From: DAIPHL01 sp036771375 | GTDB lineage: Bacteria; Synergistota; Synergistia; Synergistales; Synergistaceae | Assembly (NCBI GenBank): GCA_036771375.1 | Contig: DAIPHL010000001.1 | Coordinates: forward strand, 1-44,471 | DNA: 44,471 nt | Direction: 5' to 3' | Part shown: one piece after another, positions 16,041-25,395 of the stretch | Layout of the letters: every line of letters starts with the position of its first letter | Position numbering within the stretch: the first letter of the stretch is position 1 | Notes under the pieces: model-generated | The model's database searches: none | The model's input: the letters and a program-made list of their open reading frames with translations, nothing else | What the model was told of the DNA's origin: nothing | Translations under genes and position numbers: made by a program

Positions 16041-18572
16041 GTGCCGGACAAACAGTTGCCCCTCGTTTCAGACGCACTCGTCAAAACGGGTGCGTCACCC
16101 ACAGACAAGGAATCCGCGATCCGTGAGGCAGGAGAACTGCTCTTCCTGGGCGGATACGTCGAGCGGCCGTACATCGAGAGCATGCTCGCACGAGAGAAAG
16201 TGGCCAACACCTTCCTGGGGGCCGGGGTCGCCATCCCACACGGCAAGGTCGAGGACAAAGGGTATGTAAAGAGCGACGGCATCTCGGTTTTGCAGGTACC
16301 CGGCGGGGTCGAATGGAACCCCGGACAGACCGTCCGACTCGTGGTCGGTATCGCCGCCAGATCGGACGGACACCTAGCCATCCTGCGGCGTCTGACCCGG
16401 CTCATCAACGAAGAAACGCTGATCGAACGCCTCTCCACCACCGAGGACCGCTCCCTTCTCACGGAGACGCTGTCACGCGAAAGCGCGGACGGAGAAAAAT
16501 CCAAAGAACGTGTTTCGGACCTCGACGTCAAACTCGAATGGACGCTCGATTACCCGTCCGGTCTGCACGCACGCCCCGCTTCACTCTGGGTCAACGCGGC
16601 CCAATCATGGGAAGGCCCGCTGCAAATCCGCCGCGGCGACGAAACGGCGGATCCCAGAAACCTGGTCTCCCTCCTCCAGCTCGGCATCAAGGCCGGAGAT
16701 ACGATCGTCATATCCGCCGACGGGCCCGGCGCGGAGGAAACCGTCCGCCGTTTTCGAGACACGATGGCGAGCCTGTCGGCACAGGAGAAGGACGATTTCG
16801 AAAAGGCGGCGCAAAGGGCCGAGCGCGCGGCGAAGACGAGAAAAAACGCGTGGATGCCTCCGAGCGGCAGGACCCCTCTCGCAGGCGTATCGGCGAGCCC
16901 CGGCCTCGCCATAGGAAAGGTCCTCAAGGTCTTCACCCGTAAAATCGACGCGGAGGACGAACCGGCATCGCTCCGGGAATCGGCGAAGTTTCTGGACGCG
17001 GCCATCGACGAAGTGAAACGGCAGCTGGACGACGTCATCGAGGAGACGGTACAGCGAATCGGACAGAACGAGGCGGCGATCTTCCGGGCCCATCTCGGCA
17101 TTCTGGAGGACACAAGGCTTCTTTCCCTCGCGGCGAAAGAGATCGTGGCGGGACACGGTGCGGCATGGGCGTGGAACAACGCCGTCGAAACGCTCGCGAA
17201 CGAGCTGTCCGCAATAGACAACCAACTCCTCGCGGCAAGAGCCGCGGACATGAGGGACGTCGGACGAAGGGTCCTCTTTGCGCTTACAGCGGCCGGCGCG
17301 GATGACGAGTCGAAGAAGAGCGGGGACGGTTCCGACTCCCCCATCGTCATCGTCGCGGAAGACCTCTTTCCGTCGGACACCGCGGGACTCGACAGAAAGC
17401 GCGTCGCGGCTCTCGCGACGGCGCTGGGGGGACCGACGTCGCACACCGCGATCATCGCACGGACGCTCGGTCTTCCGGCGGTCGTCGCGGTCGGACGAGC
17501 CCTTTTGAAGACCCCCGGGGAGACGGCGATCGTCGACGGAGACACCGGACGCGTCTGGCTGGGACCGACCGACGAAGACATCGCCTCCGCGCAGGAGTGG
17601 CTGCAAAGACTCCGTGAAAAAGAGGAAAAAGAACGCGCGGCCCGACGCGAACCCGGAAAGACTGCCGACGGACATCCCGTCATCGTCGCGGCGAACGTCA
17701 ACCGGCCCGATCAGGCGGCGGAGGCGTTGGATATGGGCTGCGAGGGCGTCGGACTGATGCGAACGGAATTTCTCTTTCTCGAACAGGGATCGACGCCGTC
17801 CGAGGACGAGCAGTACGAGACGTATCGGGCCATGTTGGATTCGTTCGAAACGCTGCCGATCGTCGTCCGGGCCCTGGATATCGGCGGAGACAAACAGGCT
17901 CCCCATCTGGAGCTCCCACACGAGGAGAACCCCTTTCTCGGCGTGCGTGGCATCCGGCTGCTGCTTCGACGCCCGGATCTCCTCTATCCACAGCTCCGAG
18001 CGCTCTATCGTGCCGCGATGGGCGGCGGAAACCTCTCCTTGATGTTCCCGATGGTCGGCACCATCGAGGAGACACGACGTTTCCGCGGCATATGCGAGGA
18101 GATCCGCGCATCCCTGAATGCGCCTCGAATACCGCTCGGAATCATGGTCGAGGTTCCATCCGCCGCCCTTCTTGCGGACAAATTCGCGCAGGAGGTGGAC
18201 TTTCTGTCGATCGGAACCAACGATCTCACCCAGTACACCCTGGCCGTAGACCGTCAGAACCCGGAACTCGCCGTCTCCGCGGATTCCCTGCATCCGGCCG
18301 TCCTGCACCTGATCAAAAAGACGGTCGACGGGGCGGAAAGACACGGCAAGTGGGTCGGAGTCTGCGGGGGCATCGCAGGAGATCCCTTTGGCGCGTCGCT
18401 TCTGGTCGGCCTCGGCGTCACCGAGCTCTCCATGACCCCCAGAGACATTCCCGCCGTAAAGGCGCGCCTGCGCACAAGCGACTACGGCAAACTCAGGGAG
18501 ACGGCAAAACGGGCGTTGGCGCTCGACAGTGCCGAGGCGGTAAGAAGCCTGGACGAGGAGGCCGCGATATGA
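16041..18572 (+). CDS. fruB: Multiphosphoryl transfer protein: fructose EIIA-HPr-Enzyme I fusion
   Basis: An 843-aa single-chain set of soluble PTS components that passes phosphate from phosphoenolpyruvate to FruA. Residues ~5-150 are EIIA-Fru with His67 in GVAIPHGK. Residues ~162-250 are HPr with His176 in SGLHARPAS. Residues ~283-843 are Enzyme I with His468 in GGPTSHTAIIA, the phosphoenolpyruvate motif LMRTEFLF, SIGTNDLTQYTLAVDR and Cys775 in CGGIAGDP. At the position of the regulatory Ser46 of Gram-positive HPr there is Asn (RNLVSLLQLG), so HPr-kinase control is not expected. Start GTG 16041 has AGGAGG eight bases before it. The IIA-HPr-EI order and the following fruK and fruA match the fruBKA operon of Rhodobacter capsulatus. 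It overlaps fruK by ATGA. Confidence 0.96.
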   Translation: MPDKQLPLVSDALVKTGASPTDKESAIREAGELLFLGGYVERPYIESMLAREKVANTFLGAGVAIPHGKVEDKGYVKSDGISVLQVPGGVEWNPGQTVRLVVGIAARSDGHLAILRRLTRLINEETLIERLSTTEDRSLLTETLSRESADGEKSKERVSDLDVKLEWTLDYPSGLHARPASLWVNAAQSWEGPLQIRRGDETADPRNLVSLLQLGIKAGDTIVISADGPGAEETVRRFRDTMASLSAQEKDDFEKAAQRAERAAKTRKNAWMPPSGRTPLAGVSASPGLAIGKVLKVFTRKIDAEDEPASLRESAKFLDAAIDEVKRQLDDVIEETVQRIGQNEAAIFRAHLGILEDTRLLSLAAKEIVAGHGAAWAWNNAVETLANELSAIDNQLLAARAADMRDVGRRVLFALTAAGADDESKKSGDGSDSPIVIVAEDLFPSDTAGLDRKRVAALATALGGPTSHTAIIARTLGLPAVVAVGRALLKTPGETAIVDGDTGRVWLGPTDEDIASAQEWLQRLREKEEKERAARREPGKTADGHPVIVAANVNRPDQAAEALDMGCEGVGLMRTEFLFLEQGSTPSEDEQYETYRAMLDSFETLPIVVRALDIGGDKQAPHLELPHEENPFLGVRGIRLLLRRPDLLYPQLRALYRAAMGGGNLSLMFPMVGTIEETRRFRGICEEIRASLNAPRIPLGIMVEVPSAALLADKFAQEVDFLSIGTNDLTQYTLAVDRQNPELAVSADSLHPAVLHLIKKTVDGAERHGKWVGVCGGIAGDPFGASLLVGLGVTELSMTPRDIPAVKARLRTSDYGKLRETAKRALALDSAEAVRSLDEEAAI

Positions 18573-19522
18573 GAGTGACTACCGTTACGTTGAACCCGGC
18601 GATCGATATGACGATACGATTGACGGAACCGCTCGCAAGAGGCGCCGTCAACCTGGCCCAAAGCGTGGGAGAGGCTCCCGGCGGAAAGGGGATCAACGTC
18701 GCTTCCTTCCTGGCCGACTGGGGCGTCGATGTCACGGTCACCGGTCTGCTCGGCTCCGGTAACGCCAGGATATTCGACGAGCTCTTCGGCGAGAAACGGA
18801 TGCTGGACAAATTCGTCAGGGTGGAGGGCAACACCCGCACAAACGTGAAAATCGTAGACGGGAATGAGACGACGGACGTCAACCTTCCCGGACTTTCGGC
18901 AAACTATTCCGCCCTGTACTCGTTGGAGTCGACCCTGCAGGACATCGTCTCCCAAAGCGAAAAACCCTGTATCATCGCGCTCTCGGGGAGCCTGCCCAGG
19001 GACTGTCCGACGGAGATCTACGCGAGGCTGGTCGAAAAATTACAGCGGGCCGGTGGGCACGTGATACTCGATACGAGCGGCGAGGCCCTCGTATCCGCGT
19101 TGGAGGCCCCCATCAAACCGTTTTACGTGAAGCCGAACAAAAGCGAGCTCGAAAGCTGGTGCGGCAGGCCGATCGAAACGCGGGAGGATCTGATATACGA
19201 GTCCAGGGGGCTCCTGGTGAGTGGCGTGAAGCTGGTGGCGATCTCGATGGGGGCGGACGGAGCACTTTTCCTATCCGAAGACGAGGTCCTCTTCGCTCGA
19301 AAGAAGGTGCAAAGGCCCGGCAGCACCGTCGGAGCCGGCGACTCGATGGTCGCGGGCATCATCGCCGCCATCTGCGAGGGGAGCGACCTGGAGCGTATCG
19401 CCCGGCTCGGAACGGCCTTTGCCGTGGCACGGGTCGACTCCGATTTTCCGGACGGTCCCAGAGAACACTCCTCGATCGAACGAATCGCCTCGACCGTCGA
19501 AATCAGAAACATCAATTCGTAA
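18569..19522 (+). CDS. fruK: 1-phosphofructokinase
   Basis: A 317-aa PfkB/ribokinase-family kinase that converts fructose 1-phosphate to fructose 1,6-bisphosphate. The N-terminal signature VTLNPAIDMTI, the substrate motif GGKGINVA and the C-terminal catalytic motif GSTVGAGDSMVAG (catalytic Asp) are all present. ATG 18569 overlaps the stop of the upstream fusion (ATGA), with GAGGAG eight bases before it. The frame is open far upstream inside the fusion gene, but that part is not coding. Confidence 0.97.
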   Translation: MRVTTVTLNPAIDMTIRLTEPLARGAVNLAQSVGEAPGGKGINVASFLADWGVDVTVTGLLGSGNARIFDELFGEKRMLDKFVRVEGNTRTNVKIVDGNETTDVNLPGLSANYSALYSLESTLQDIVSQSEKPCIIALSGSLPRDCPTEIYARLVEKLQRAGGHVILDTSGEALVSALEAPIKPFYVKPNKSELESWCGRPIETREDLIYESRGLLVSGVKLVAISMGADGALFLSEDEVLFARKKVQRPGSTVGAGDSMVAGIIAAICEGSDLERIARLGTAFAVARVDSDFPDGPREHSSIERIASTVEIRNINS

Positions 19523-19536
19523 GGAGGTGAATTTAC

Positions 19537-21264
19537 ATGAAAACCGACAAGATCTTCGTCCTGATCGATGGAGGCAAATCCGCACTCCGGGGGATTCTTG
19601 CGGCAGAAGCCCTGAAGGACGGCGCCGAAAGGCAGGGGCGCTCCTTGGAGGTCGCGGTCCGCGCGAACGGGGAAACGCGCATCGCCTTTGCCTCACAGCC
19701 GAAATCGGACGATCGCCTCATCCGAATCGGTGACGGAGCCGACGAAAAACCGGACCACGCGGAGACACTTCCGGAAATCGACATCGACTTCATCCTGGCC
19801 GATCCCCTCACGGCGTTGCATCGGCTCTTCGACGAGGAGACACCGCCCCGGGACGAGCCGGCCGAAAAAAAGGAGAAACCGTCCGGCCGAGCGTTCATCG
19901 CAGCGGTAACATCCTGCCCGACCGGCATCGCCCACACGTTCATGGCGGCCGAAGGACTGGAACAGGCTGCACGCGCTCTCGGTCACGACATCCGCGTCGA
20001 GACGCAGGGATCGGTCGGCGCCGGGACTCCTCTCACGGAAGACGAGATCGCCCGGGCGGCAATCGTCATCATCGCGGCGGACAAGGAGGTGGAGAGAAGC
20101 CGTTTCGCCGGGAAAAAAGTCTTCGCGACGGGCACGAAACAGGCGATCACGGCGGGTGAAGACCTCATCGAACGGGCCTTTGCGGAGGCATCTCTCCAGC
20201 CCTCCGGCAAGGGTCCCCAAAACGACACGGGAACGGTCGAGAAAAAAGCGGGACCCTACAAACACCTGATGACGGGCGTCTCCTTCATGCTCCCCTTCGT
20301 CGTCGCGGGCGGCCTTCTGATCGCCCTCGGCTTCGCCTTCGGCGGCATCTATGCCGGGGACGAAAAAAACGCGGGGACCTTCGCGTACGCGCTTTTCACA
20401 ATCGGTGCCAGGGGCGGATTCTCGTTGATCGTCCCGGCGCTCGCCGGCTACATCGCCTACTCCATCGCCGACCGTCCGGGCATCGCACCGGGAATGATCG
20501 GCGGGGTTCTCGCCGCACATCAGAACGCCGGTTTCCTCGGCGGCATCGCCGCGGGCTTCATCGCGGGATACACCACCGACCTCCTGAACCGTAAGATCGA
20601 CCTTCCGAAAAACCTGGCCGGGCTCAAACCGGTCCTGATTCTACCGTTGCTCGGCTCGGCGATCACCGGGCTCGCCATGCTCTATGTGGTGGGAGCACCG
20701 GTGGCGAGAGCACTCGCCTTTCTCACGAACTGGCTGCAGAGCATGCACGGAACCAGCTCACTCGTCCTCGGGCTGCTCCTGGGCTCGATGATGGCGATCG
20801 ACATGGGAGGCCCCGTCAACAAAGCGTCGTATGCCTTTGCGACCGGACTCATCGCATCGCAGATTTACACGCCGATGGCCGCCGTCATGGCGGGCGGCAT
20901 GACGCCGCCGCTCGCGGTCGCACTCGCCTGCCGTCTGTTCAAAAACCGTTTCACTCCCGACGAGCAGGAAGCCGGCAACGCCGCCGCGGTGCTTGGGCTC
21001 TCCTTTGTAACGGAAGGCGCGATCCCCTTCGCCGCCCGGGATCCGTTGCGGGTCATTCCGGCGCTCGTGGCGGGTTCGGGAATCGCCGGAGCCATCTCGA
21101 TGTTCGCGGGCGTCGAGCTCAAGGTCCCGCACGGCGGCGTTTTCGTCCTCATGATCCCGGGCGCGGCGACACATCTACCGGGATATGTGGTCGCCATCGT
21201 CGCCGGGACCGTAATCAGCGCGATCCTGCTCGGCCTGTTGAAAAAACCCCTGGCGAAACTCTGA
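19537..21264 (+). CDS. fruA: PTS fructose transporter subunit EIIB'BC
   Basis: A 575-aa membrane permease that imports fructose and phosphorylates it to fructose 1-phosphate. Residues ~1-100 form a degenerate EIIB' domain without the active-site Cys. Residues ~117-215 form the EIIB domain with Cys127 in VTSCPTGIAHTFM. Residues ~237-575 are the EIIC channel with about eight to ten membrane segments and the fructose-family motifs AHQNAGFLGG and TEGAIPFAARDP. The start ATG 19537 follows a perfect AAGGAGGTGA. It is the last gene of the fru operon, 14 bases after fruK, and converges on the CoA-disulfide reductase gene. Confidence 0.97.
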   Translation: MKTDKIFVLIDGGKSALRGILAAEALKDGAERQGRSLEVAVRANGETRIAFASQPKSDDRLIRIGDGADEKPDHAETLPEIDIDFILADPLTALHRLFDEETPPRDEPAEKKEKPSGRAFIAAVTSCPTGIAHTFMAAEGLEQAARALGHDIRVETQGSVGAGTPLTEDEIARAAIVIIAADKEVERSRFAGKKVFATGTKQAITAGEDLIERAFAEASLQPSGKGPQNDTGTVEKKAGPYKHLMTGVSFMLPFVVAGGLLIALGFAFGGIYAGDEKNAGTFAYALFTIGARGGFSLIVPALAGYIAYSIADRPGIAPGMIGGVLAAHQNAGFLGGIAAGFIAGYTTDLLNRKIDLPKNLAGLKPVLILPLLGSAITGLAMLYVVGAPVARALAFLTNWLQSMHGTSSLVLGLLLGSMMAIDMGGPVNKASYAFATGLIASQIYTPMAAVMAGGMTPPLAVALACRLFKNRFTPDEQEAGNAAAVLGLSFVTEGAIPFAARDPLRVIPALVAGSGIAGAISMFAGVELKVPHGGVFVLMIPGAATHLPGYVVAIVAGTVISAILLGLLKKPLAKL

Positions 21265-21384
21265 CTTTTCCGATCGCTCAAAGGGAAGACGCCGTGTGAA
21301 ACCCAAAACCGCGACGAAAGACAGGGATTCGTCCATCCGACACGAAGACGCGGAATTCGCAGCACCACGGCACGTCCCTCCGCG

Positions 21385-21424
21385 AAAAAAAGCGAGGGAC
21401 CGCGCGTTTCGCGCGGACCCTCGC
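21385..21424 (-). terminator. Intrinsic terminator of the CoA-disulfide reductase gene
   Basis: A 33-base hairpin at 21392-21424 has two seven-pair stems separated by one mismatch and a three-base loop (GCGAGGG...CCGCGCG, then CGCGCGG...CCCTCGC on the + strand). On the minus strand seven T follow (21391-21385). It is placed ~75 bases after the stop of the minus-strand gene. Confidence 0.9.
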
Positions 21425-21500
21425 AACCTCGCAAGTCATCTATGGTACCGTTTACACAGCCCCTTTTCAGCGACGGCTCACACGACGCGGGACACCCCGC

Positions 21501-23192
21501 TCATACCGGCTTCGTCTCGTATGACCAGGCGAGCATCCCACCCTCTATGACCGATGTCTTTTCGTATCCGGCCGCGCGAAGCATCGTGTACGCCATCCAA
21601 GAGCGGGAACCGGCCTTGCAGAGGATGGCGATCTCTCGGTCTTTCGGCAGCTCGCCTAACCGCTTTCCAAGCTCCCCCAGAGGGATCGAGAGCGACTCGT
21701 AGGGAAGCTCTCCCATCGCCTTTCTCTCGCCTTCCGTCCGTACGTCCAGGACGAGAAAATCGTCGCCGGACTCCGCCCGTCTTTTCAACCGCAGAGGCCC
21801 CATGGAGCGCATCAGTCCATCCATTTTGTTCTTCATCGCGTTTGCGGTATGCGTGACCGGATCGAGGGCCGTCGAAAAAGGAGGGGCGTACGCGACGTCC
21901 ACGTCGGCGAGGTCGTCGATCGTCAGCTTTCCTCTGATCGCAGCGGCGAGGAGGTCGATCCGTTTGTCCACCCTGCCTGGACCGAGTATGCGGGCCCCGA
22001 GAAGTCGCCGGCTCGTACGATCGGCCAGAAGCCATATGAAAATGGGCGCACTTCCGGCCATAAAACCGGGAATATCGGGGGCCGACACCCATATCTCGAC
22101 CGGAGAGAACCCGGCCGCCACGGCGCCATCCCAATTCAGGCCCGTTTTGCCGACCGTCCAGTTGAACACCCGAACGATCGCACTTCCCTCGACCCCCGTG
22201 AACGTGCTTCGGATTCCGGCGATGTTGTCCGCGATCACGCGACCCTGCCGATTCGCCACCGATCCCATCGGCTGCCAGACATGGGCGCCGGTTATGACGT
22301 CCAGGCTTTCGACGCAATCGCCCCCGGCATAGATGTCGGGATCGGACGTGCGCATGCACTCGTCGACGCGCAATGCCCTCTCCCCCATCTCGAGCCCCGC
22401 CTCTTTCGCAAGGTCGAGGTTCGGACGCACACCCACGGAGACGAGGACCAGATCGGCGTCGATCTCCCTTTTGTCGGTCACGACCTTCCGCACGCGCTCC
22501 TCGCCCACGAAAGCGGTCACGGCCTCCCCACCGCAGAAATCGACGCCGTTCTTCCGAAGCTGCATCTCGACCATCGCACCACCCTCTTCGCCCACCAAGG
22601 CCCAAAGAGGCGATTCGAGAGCATCGATCAGGGTCACGTCCAACCCTCGGTACTTCAAGGCCTCCGCGGTCTCGACCCCCACGAGTCCGGCTCCCACGAT
22701 GACCACCCTCCGAATGCCTTCGTTTCTCTCCAGGGAGTTCCTTATGGCGATCGCGTCCCGCAGCGTCCAAAGCGTATAGATATTTTCAAGCGGCTGTGGC
22801 GCGAGACCGGGTATATTGGGCCGGATGGGGGAGGCACCGGTGGCGAGAACCAGTTTGTCGTAGGGAAAAACCTTCTCCTCGCCCGTCTCCTTCACTCTCG
22901 CCGTCACTTCTTTCTTCGCCCTGTCGACTCGTATGACATCGTACCCCGTAAGGGCGCGAGTCATGGCGTAATTTCGAAAGTACTCCGCGTCCCGCATGAC
23001 GCCAAACGGCATGTGTGTCAACGCCGACAGGTTCTCCACATCACCCCCCACGTAAAAGGGGAAACCACAATTTGCATAACTGAGATCGGGGCCGCGCTCC
23101 AACATCGTTATCTCGGCACCCGGACAAATCCGCGCCAGTCTCGCAGCTGTCTTCGCACCACAGGCCACGCCTCCGACAATCACCACACGCAT
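21501..23192 (-). CDS. CoA-disulfide reductase / FAD-dependent pyridine nucleotide-disulfide oxidoreductase with rhodanese domain
   Basis: A 563-aa fusion. Residues ~1-445 form a flavoprotein of the single-cysteine type: FAD site VVIVGGVACGAKTAARLAR, redox Cys42 in YANCGFPFY, NADH site VVIVGAGLVGVETAEAL and the FAD-ribityl motif IYAGGDC. Residues ~470-563 form a rhodanese domain with active-site Cys in ILCKAGSRSW. Members reduce CoA disulfide or CoA persulfide and polysulfide, and the rhodanese domain suggests persulfide chemistry. Start ATG 23192 has GAGGAGG nine bases upstream. It is a single-gene unit ending in a strong terminator. Redox or sulfur homeostasis is the likely role; the exact substrate cannot be read from sequence. 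Confidence 0.92.
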   Translation of the reverse strand: MRVVIVGGVACGAKTAARLARICPGAEITMLERGPDLSYANCGFPFYVGGDVENLSALTHMPFGVMRDAEYFRNYAMTRALTGYDVIRVDRAKKEVTARVKETGEEKVFPYDKLVLATGASPIRPNIPGLAPQPLENIYTLWTLRDAIAIRNSLERNEGIRRVVIVGAGLVGVETAEALKYRGLDVTLIDALESPLWALVGEEGGAMVEMQLRKNGVDFCGGEAVTAFVGEERVRKVVTDKREIDADLVLVSVGVRPNLDLAKEAGLEMGERALRVDECMRTSDPDIYAGGDCVESLDVITGAHVWQPMGSVANRQGRVIADNIAGIRSTFTGVEGSAIVRVFNWTVGKTGLNWDGAVAAGFSPVEIWVSAPDIPGFMAGSAPIFIWLLADRTSRRLLGARILGPGRVDKRIDLLAAAIRGKLTIDDLADVDVAYAPPFSTALDPVTHTANAMKNKMDGLMRSMGPLRLKRRAESGDDFLVLDVRTEGERKAMGELPYESLSIPLGELGKRLGELPKDREIAILCKAGSRSWMAYTMLRAAGYEKTSVIEGGMLAWSYETKPV

Positions 23193-23299
23193 CGATCAAA
23201 ACCTCCTCTATGTTCACTTTGCGTCCATCACACAACCATTATTACATAATTCACCCCGTTCGTCTTTCGGTATTATGCAATCCGCTATGCTCCGACGCG

Positions 23300-23328
23300 C
23301 CGACATCGTCTTTCGGCTGTGATAAAAT
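23300..23328 (+). promoter_or_regulatory. Promoter of the TIGR04076-type gene
   Basis: CCGACA (23300-23305) and TAAAAT (23323-23328) are 17 bases apart, with a TG one base before the -10 (extended -10). The start would fall near 23335, ~100 bases before the gene. Confidence 0.55.
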
Positions 23329-23436
23329 AGACTTCACCCGGTCATACAGACAGCGAAGCACGTAATTTCGACGGCGCCGAAATCGGAGCGCCCGGTACAC
23401 TTTACGTCCCGAAAACAGAGAAAGGGAGATGGAGCG

Positions 23437-23775
23437 ATGAAAAAAGTCCGCATCACCGTTCTGAAAACGATGTTTCTGGAGGATATCGCATCGAAATACG
23501 GTGTACCGGGAATGGGCCCGTGCCCTCTGCACAAGGAGGGAGAGGTCTTCTATGCCGACCACAGGAAACCGGAGGGGTTCTGCGACGAAGCCTGGAGGGC
23601 GATCGGGCAGTACGTTTTCGCCCTCGCCCACGTCCCCGGCACGAAGACGTTCTACTACGAGGGCGAGGGGTGGAACAAAGACCCCGGTGTGGCGATCGGC
23701 TCCTGCCCGGACGGTTTTCGCCCGGTCGTCTTCAAGATCGAGACCACCGACATAGAGTCGACCCGCAAGAACTGA
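23437..23775 (+). CDS. TIGR04076 family protein
   Basis: A 112-aa protein of a small family of unknown function found mainly in anaerobes. Features I recognise are the N-terminal KVRITVLKTMF, the GPCPLHKEGEVF segment, FCDEAWRAIGQYV, and the C-terminal SCPDGFRPVVFKIE. Three conserved Cys (near residues 29, 49 and 87) could bind metal or take part in redox chemistry. No membrane segment is seen. Start ATG 23437 follows AAAGGGAG. It is a single gene, divergent from the CoA-disulfide reductase. Confidence 0.85.
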   Translation: MKKVRITVLKTMFLEDIASKYGVPGMGPCPLHKEGEVFYADHRKPEGFCDEAWRAIGQYVFALAHVPGTKTFYYEGEGWNKDPGVAIGSCPDGFRPVVFKIETTDIESTRKN

Positions 23776-23906
23776 CGCCCGACCGGAACATGCGGCGAGC
23801 GCCGCCGGGAATACGGCAAACGAAGGCCGTTGTCGGAAAGGGTTTTTTGTCAAGCCAGGCTCGGTCGAAACAAACCTGTCGACAGACCACGATTTGTTGG
23901 GTGACT

Positions 23907-25154
23907 TCATGCACCGTTATATCCACGGGCAAAATAGACGTTCATCCCCACCTCGCCCGGGATATGGTAGGAATATGCCTTTTCCTCCACTTCGTCCAAA
24001 ACGTTCCCGATCTCTTCTTCGTCGATAACGTCATTCCATGTGCGATGAAGATACTGTCTGAAATATCCGATATCATAACTTTTCTCCCAGGCTTCAGGAA
24101 ACTGTCGGTGCAACTCTTGCATCGATGGACTACGCGGTTTAAAAGAAAAGAAAGCACCCACTGTGCAGGCGTTTTTACGGAAATAGCGAGACACTGCCTC
24201 TGCAGCGTAACCGCTGTTATAAAGTGCATATTCGTTGGCGGAATCAAAATCGATATATATGTCTACACATTTTTCTCTTAACGGCAACAGGTTGCTCGCC
24301 GACGCAACATAAAGCACTTTATGGGCGAACCCAAGCCTATCGATCAAACCCTTATAAATCGTGACGATCTCAGGGTATTTATCTGTGATCACATAAAGCG
24401 CATTTGCATCCATTTTCTCCAAATTGGCATGGCAAAAACAATAATTATTTATAAAATCCTCAAGAATAAGCTTGCCGGATGTTTCGCATTGTTTCAATCG
24501 TTCCAACATCCAATGATAAGCTCGCTGCATATAGGAAACAAGGGTGGGATTCATGAGACGATAACAATTCCGTTCGCAATCAGGCCAGTCGTGAAGGCTG
24601 ATCTTACCTGGCGGACCGATCAATATTCCATTCCGTATTACTGCCTTGAAGCCACAAGGGCAATTCAACTCTCCCGAAAGAATCTGATCTCTTTCTATAT
24701 TGCAGTGACTCAATGAAAGCGCTCCACTACAAAGAGGACATGCAAAATATTCCAGAAACACAAGAGGCACGCCATTTTTGTTCTTTACATTCAAGGAATG
24801 ATGCTCCCCGGTCACTTTTACGATCTCGCTGTTCAATTCCGCTATGATTGATTGGATATGCCGTTTTTCCTCCTGTAAACGTTTTTTATGATTCGACAAA
24901 ATATGGATATAGCCTTCCAACTCTTTGAGGCTGTTGAAATTGCTCAGCCGTCGGAGAGATAATATTTTATGTATATCCGCTATGGAAAAACGAAAAGATT
25001 TCAATTTGAGGATCACTTGCATATCCTCCATATCGTTTTCGTCAAAATCATAACGATTGTTCCTTATCAAAGGGACCAACAAACCTTTATTTACGTAAAA
25101 GCGAATCGTTCCGGGAGTGGATTGATAATATTCACTAAACGCTCCGATTTTCAT
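23907..25154 (-). CDS. MerR-family regulator fused to zinc-ribbon and methyltransferase-like domains
   Basis: A 415-aa protein with three parts. Residues 1-70 are a MerR helix-turn-helix and wing (TPGTIRFYVNKGLL, then RYDFDENDMEDMQVI). Residues ~75-115 form the coiled coil. Residues ~135-180 hold Cys139, Cys142, Cys165 and Cys167 (CPLC...CPCG), like the zinc module that precedes the methyltransferase in RlmA-type enzymes. Residues ~200-345 resemble a class I methyltransferase: YVITDKYPEIV, then LLPLREKCVDIYIDF, as in the second and fourth motifs. The glycine-rich SAM loop is not evident (ILEDFINNYCFCHANL instead), so catalysis is doubtful and ligand sensing is possible. It is divergent from the small-peptide/symporter operon and in an A+T-rich segment. 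It is probably the regulator of that operon. Confidence 0.85.
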   Translation of the reverse strand: MKIGAFSEYYQSTPGTIRFYVNKGLLVPLIRNNRYDFDENDMEDMQVILKLKSFRFSIADIHKILSLRRLSNFNSLKELEGYIHILSNHKKRLQEEKRHIQSIIAELNSEIVKVTGEHHSLNVKNKNGVPLVFLEYFACPLCSGALSLSHCNIERDQILSGELNCPCGFKAVIRNGILIGPPGKISLHDWPDCERNCYRLMNPTLVSYMQRAYHWMLERLKQCETSGKLILEDFINNYCFCHANLEKMDANALYVITDKYPEIVTIYKGLIDRLGFAHKVLYVASASNLLPLREKCVDIYIDFDSANEYALYNSGYAAEAVSRYFRKNACTVGAFFSFKPRSPSMQELHRQFPEAWEKSYDIGYFRQYLHRTWNDVIDEEEIGNVLDEVEEKAYSYHIPGEVGMNVYFARGYNGA

Positions 25155-25275
25155 GCCGACTCCCCTCTCTTTATTTTTTCTATAGCTTACTACAGAAAAC
25201 GTTTGTTAACTATCATTGTATATATCATCTACAGTACAAGGACACAAATTTCATATTTTTCCTCGATTTTCCCAC

Positions 25276-25306
25276 TTGTTGTACATCTTGCTATATGCAA
25301 TATCAT
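25276..25306 (+). promoter_or_regulatory. MerR-type promoter of the symporter operon
   Basis: TTGTTG (25276-25281) and TATCAT (25301-25306) are separated by 19 bases, the overlong spacer that MerR proteins correct by twisting DNA. The spacer holds the dyad TTGC-N5-GCAA (25288-25300). Expected start is near 25313. The divergent MerR-methyltransferase-like protein is the natural candidate to bind here. The rest of the 25155-25395 gap is A+T-rich and holds nothing else I can support. Confidence 0.55.
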
Positions 25307-25395
25307 GACGAAAGACACCATCGAAAATTTCAATTCTGCGCAGAATTCCGTCTATACATACAGATCCATTCTCAAACCCACAGGGAGGGATGGTA

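Noticed and set aside
18092..18568. N-terminal extension of FruK by 159 codons
   Set aside because: Lies within the Enzyme I domain in another frame; ATG 18569 has its own site and matches the family start.
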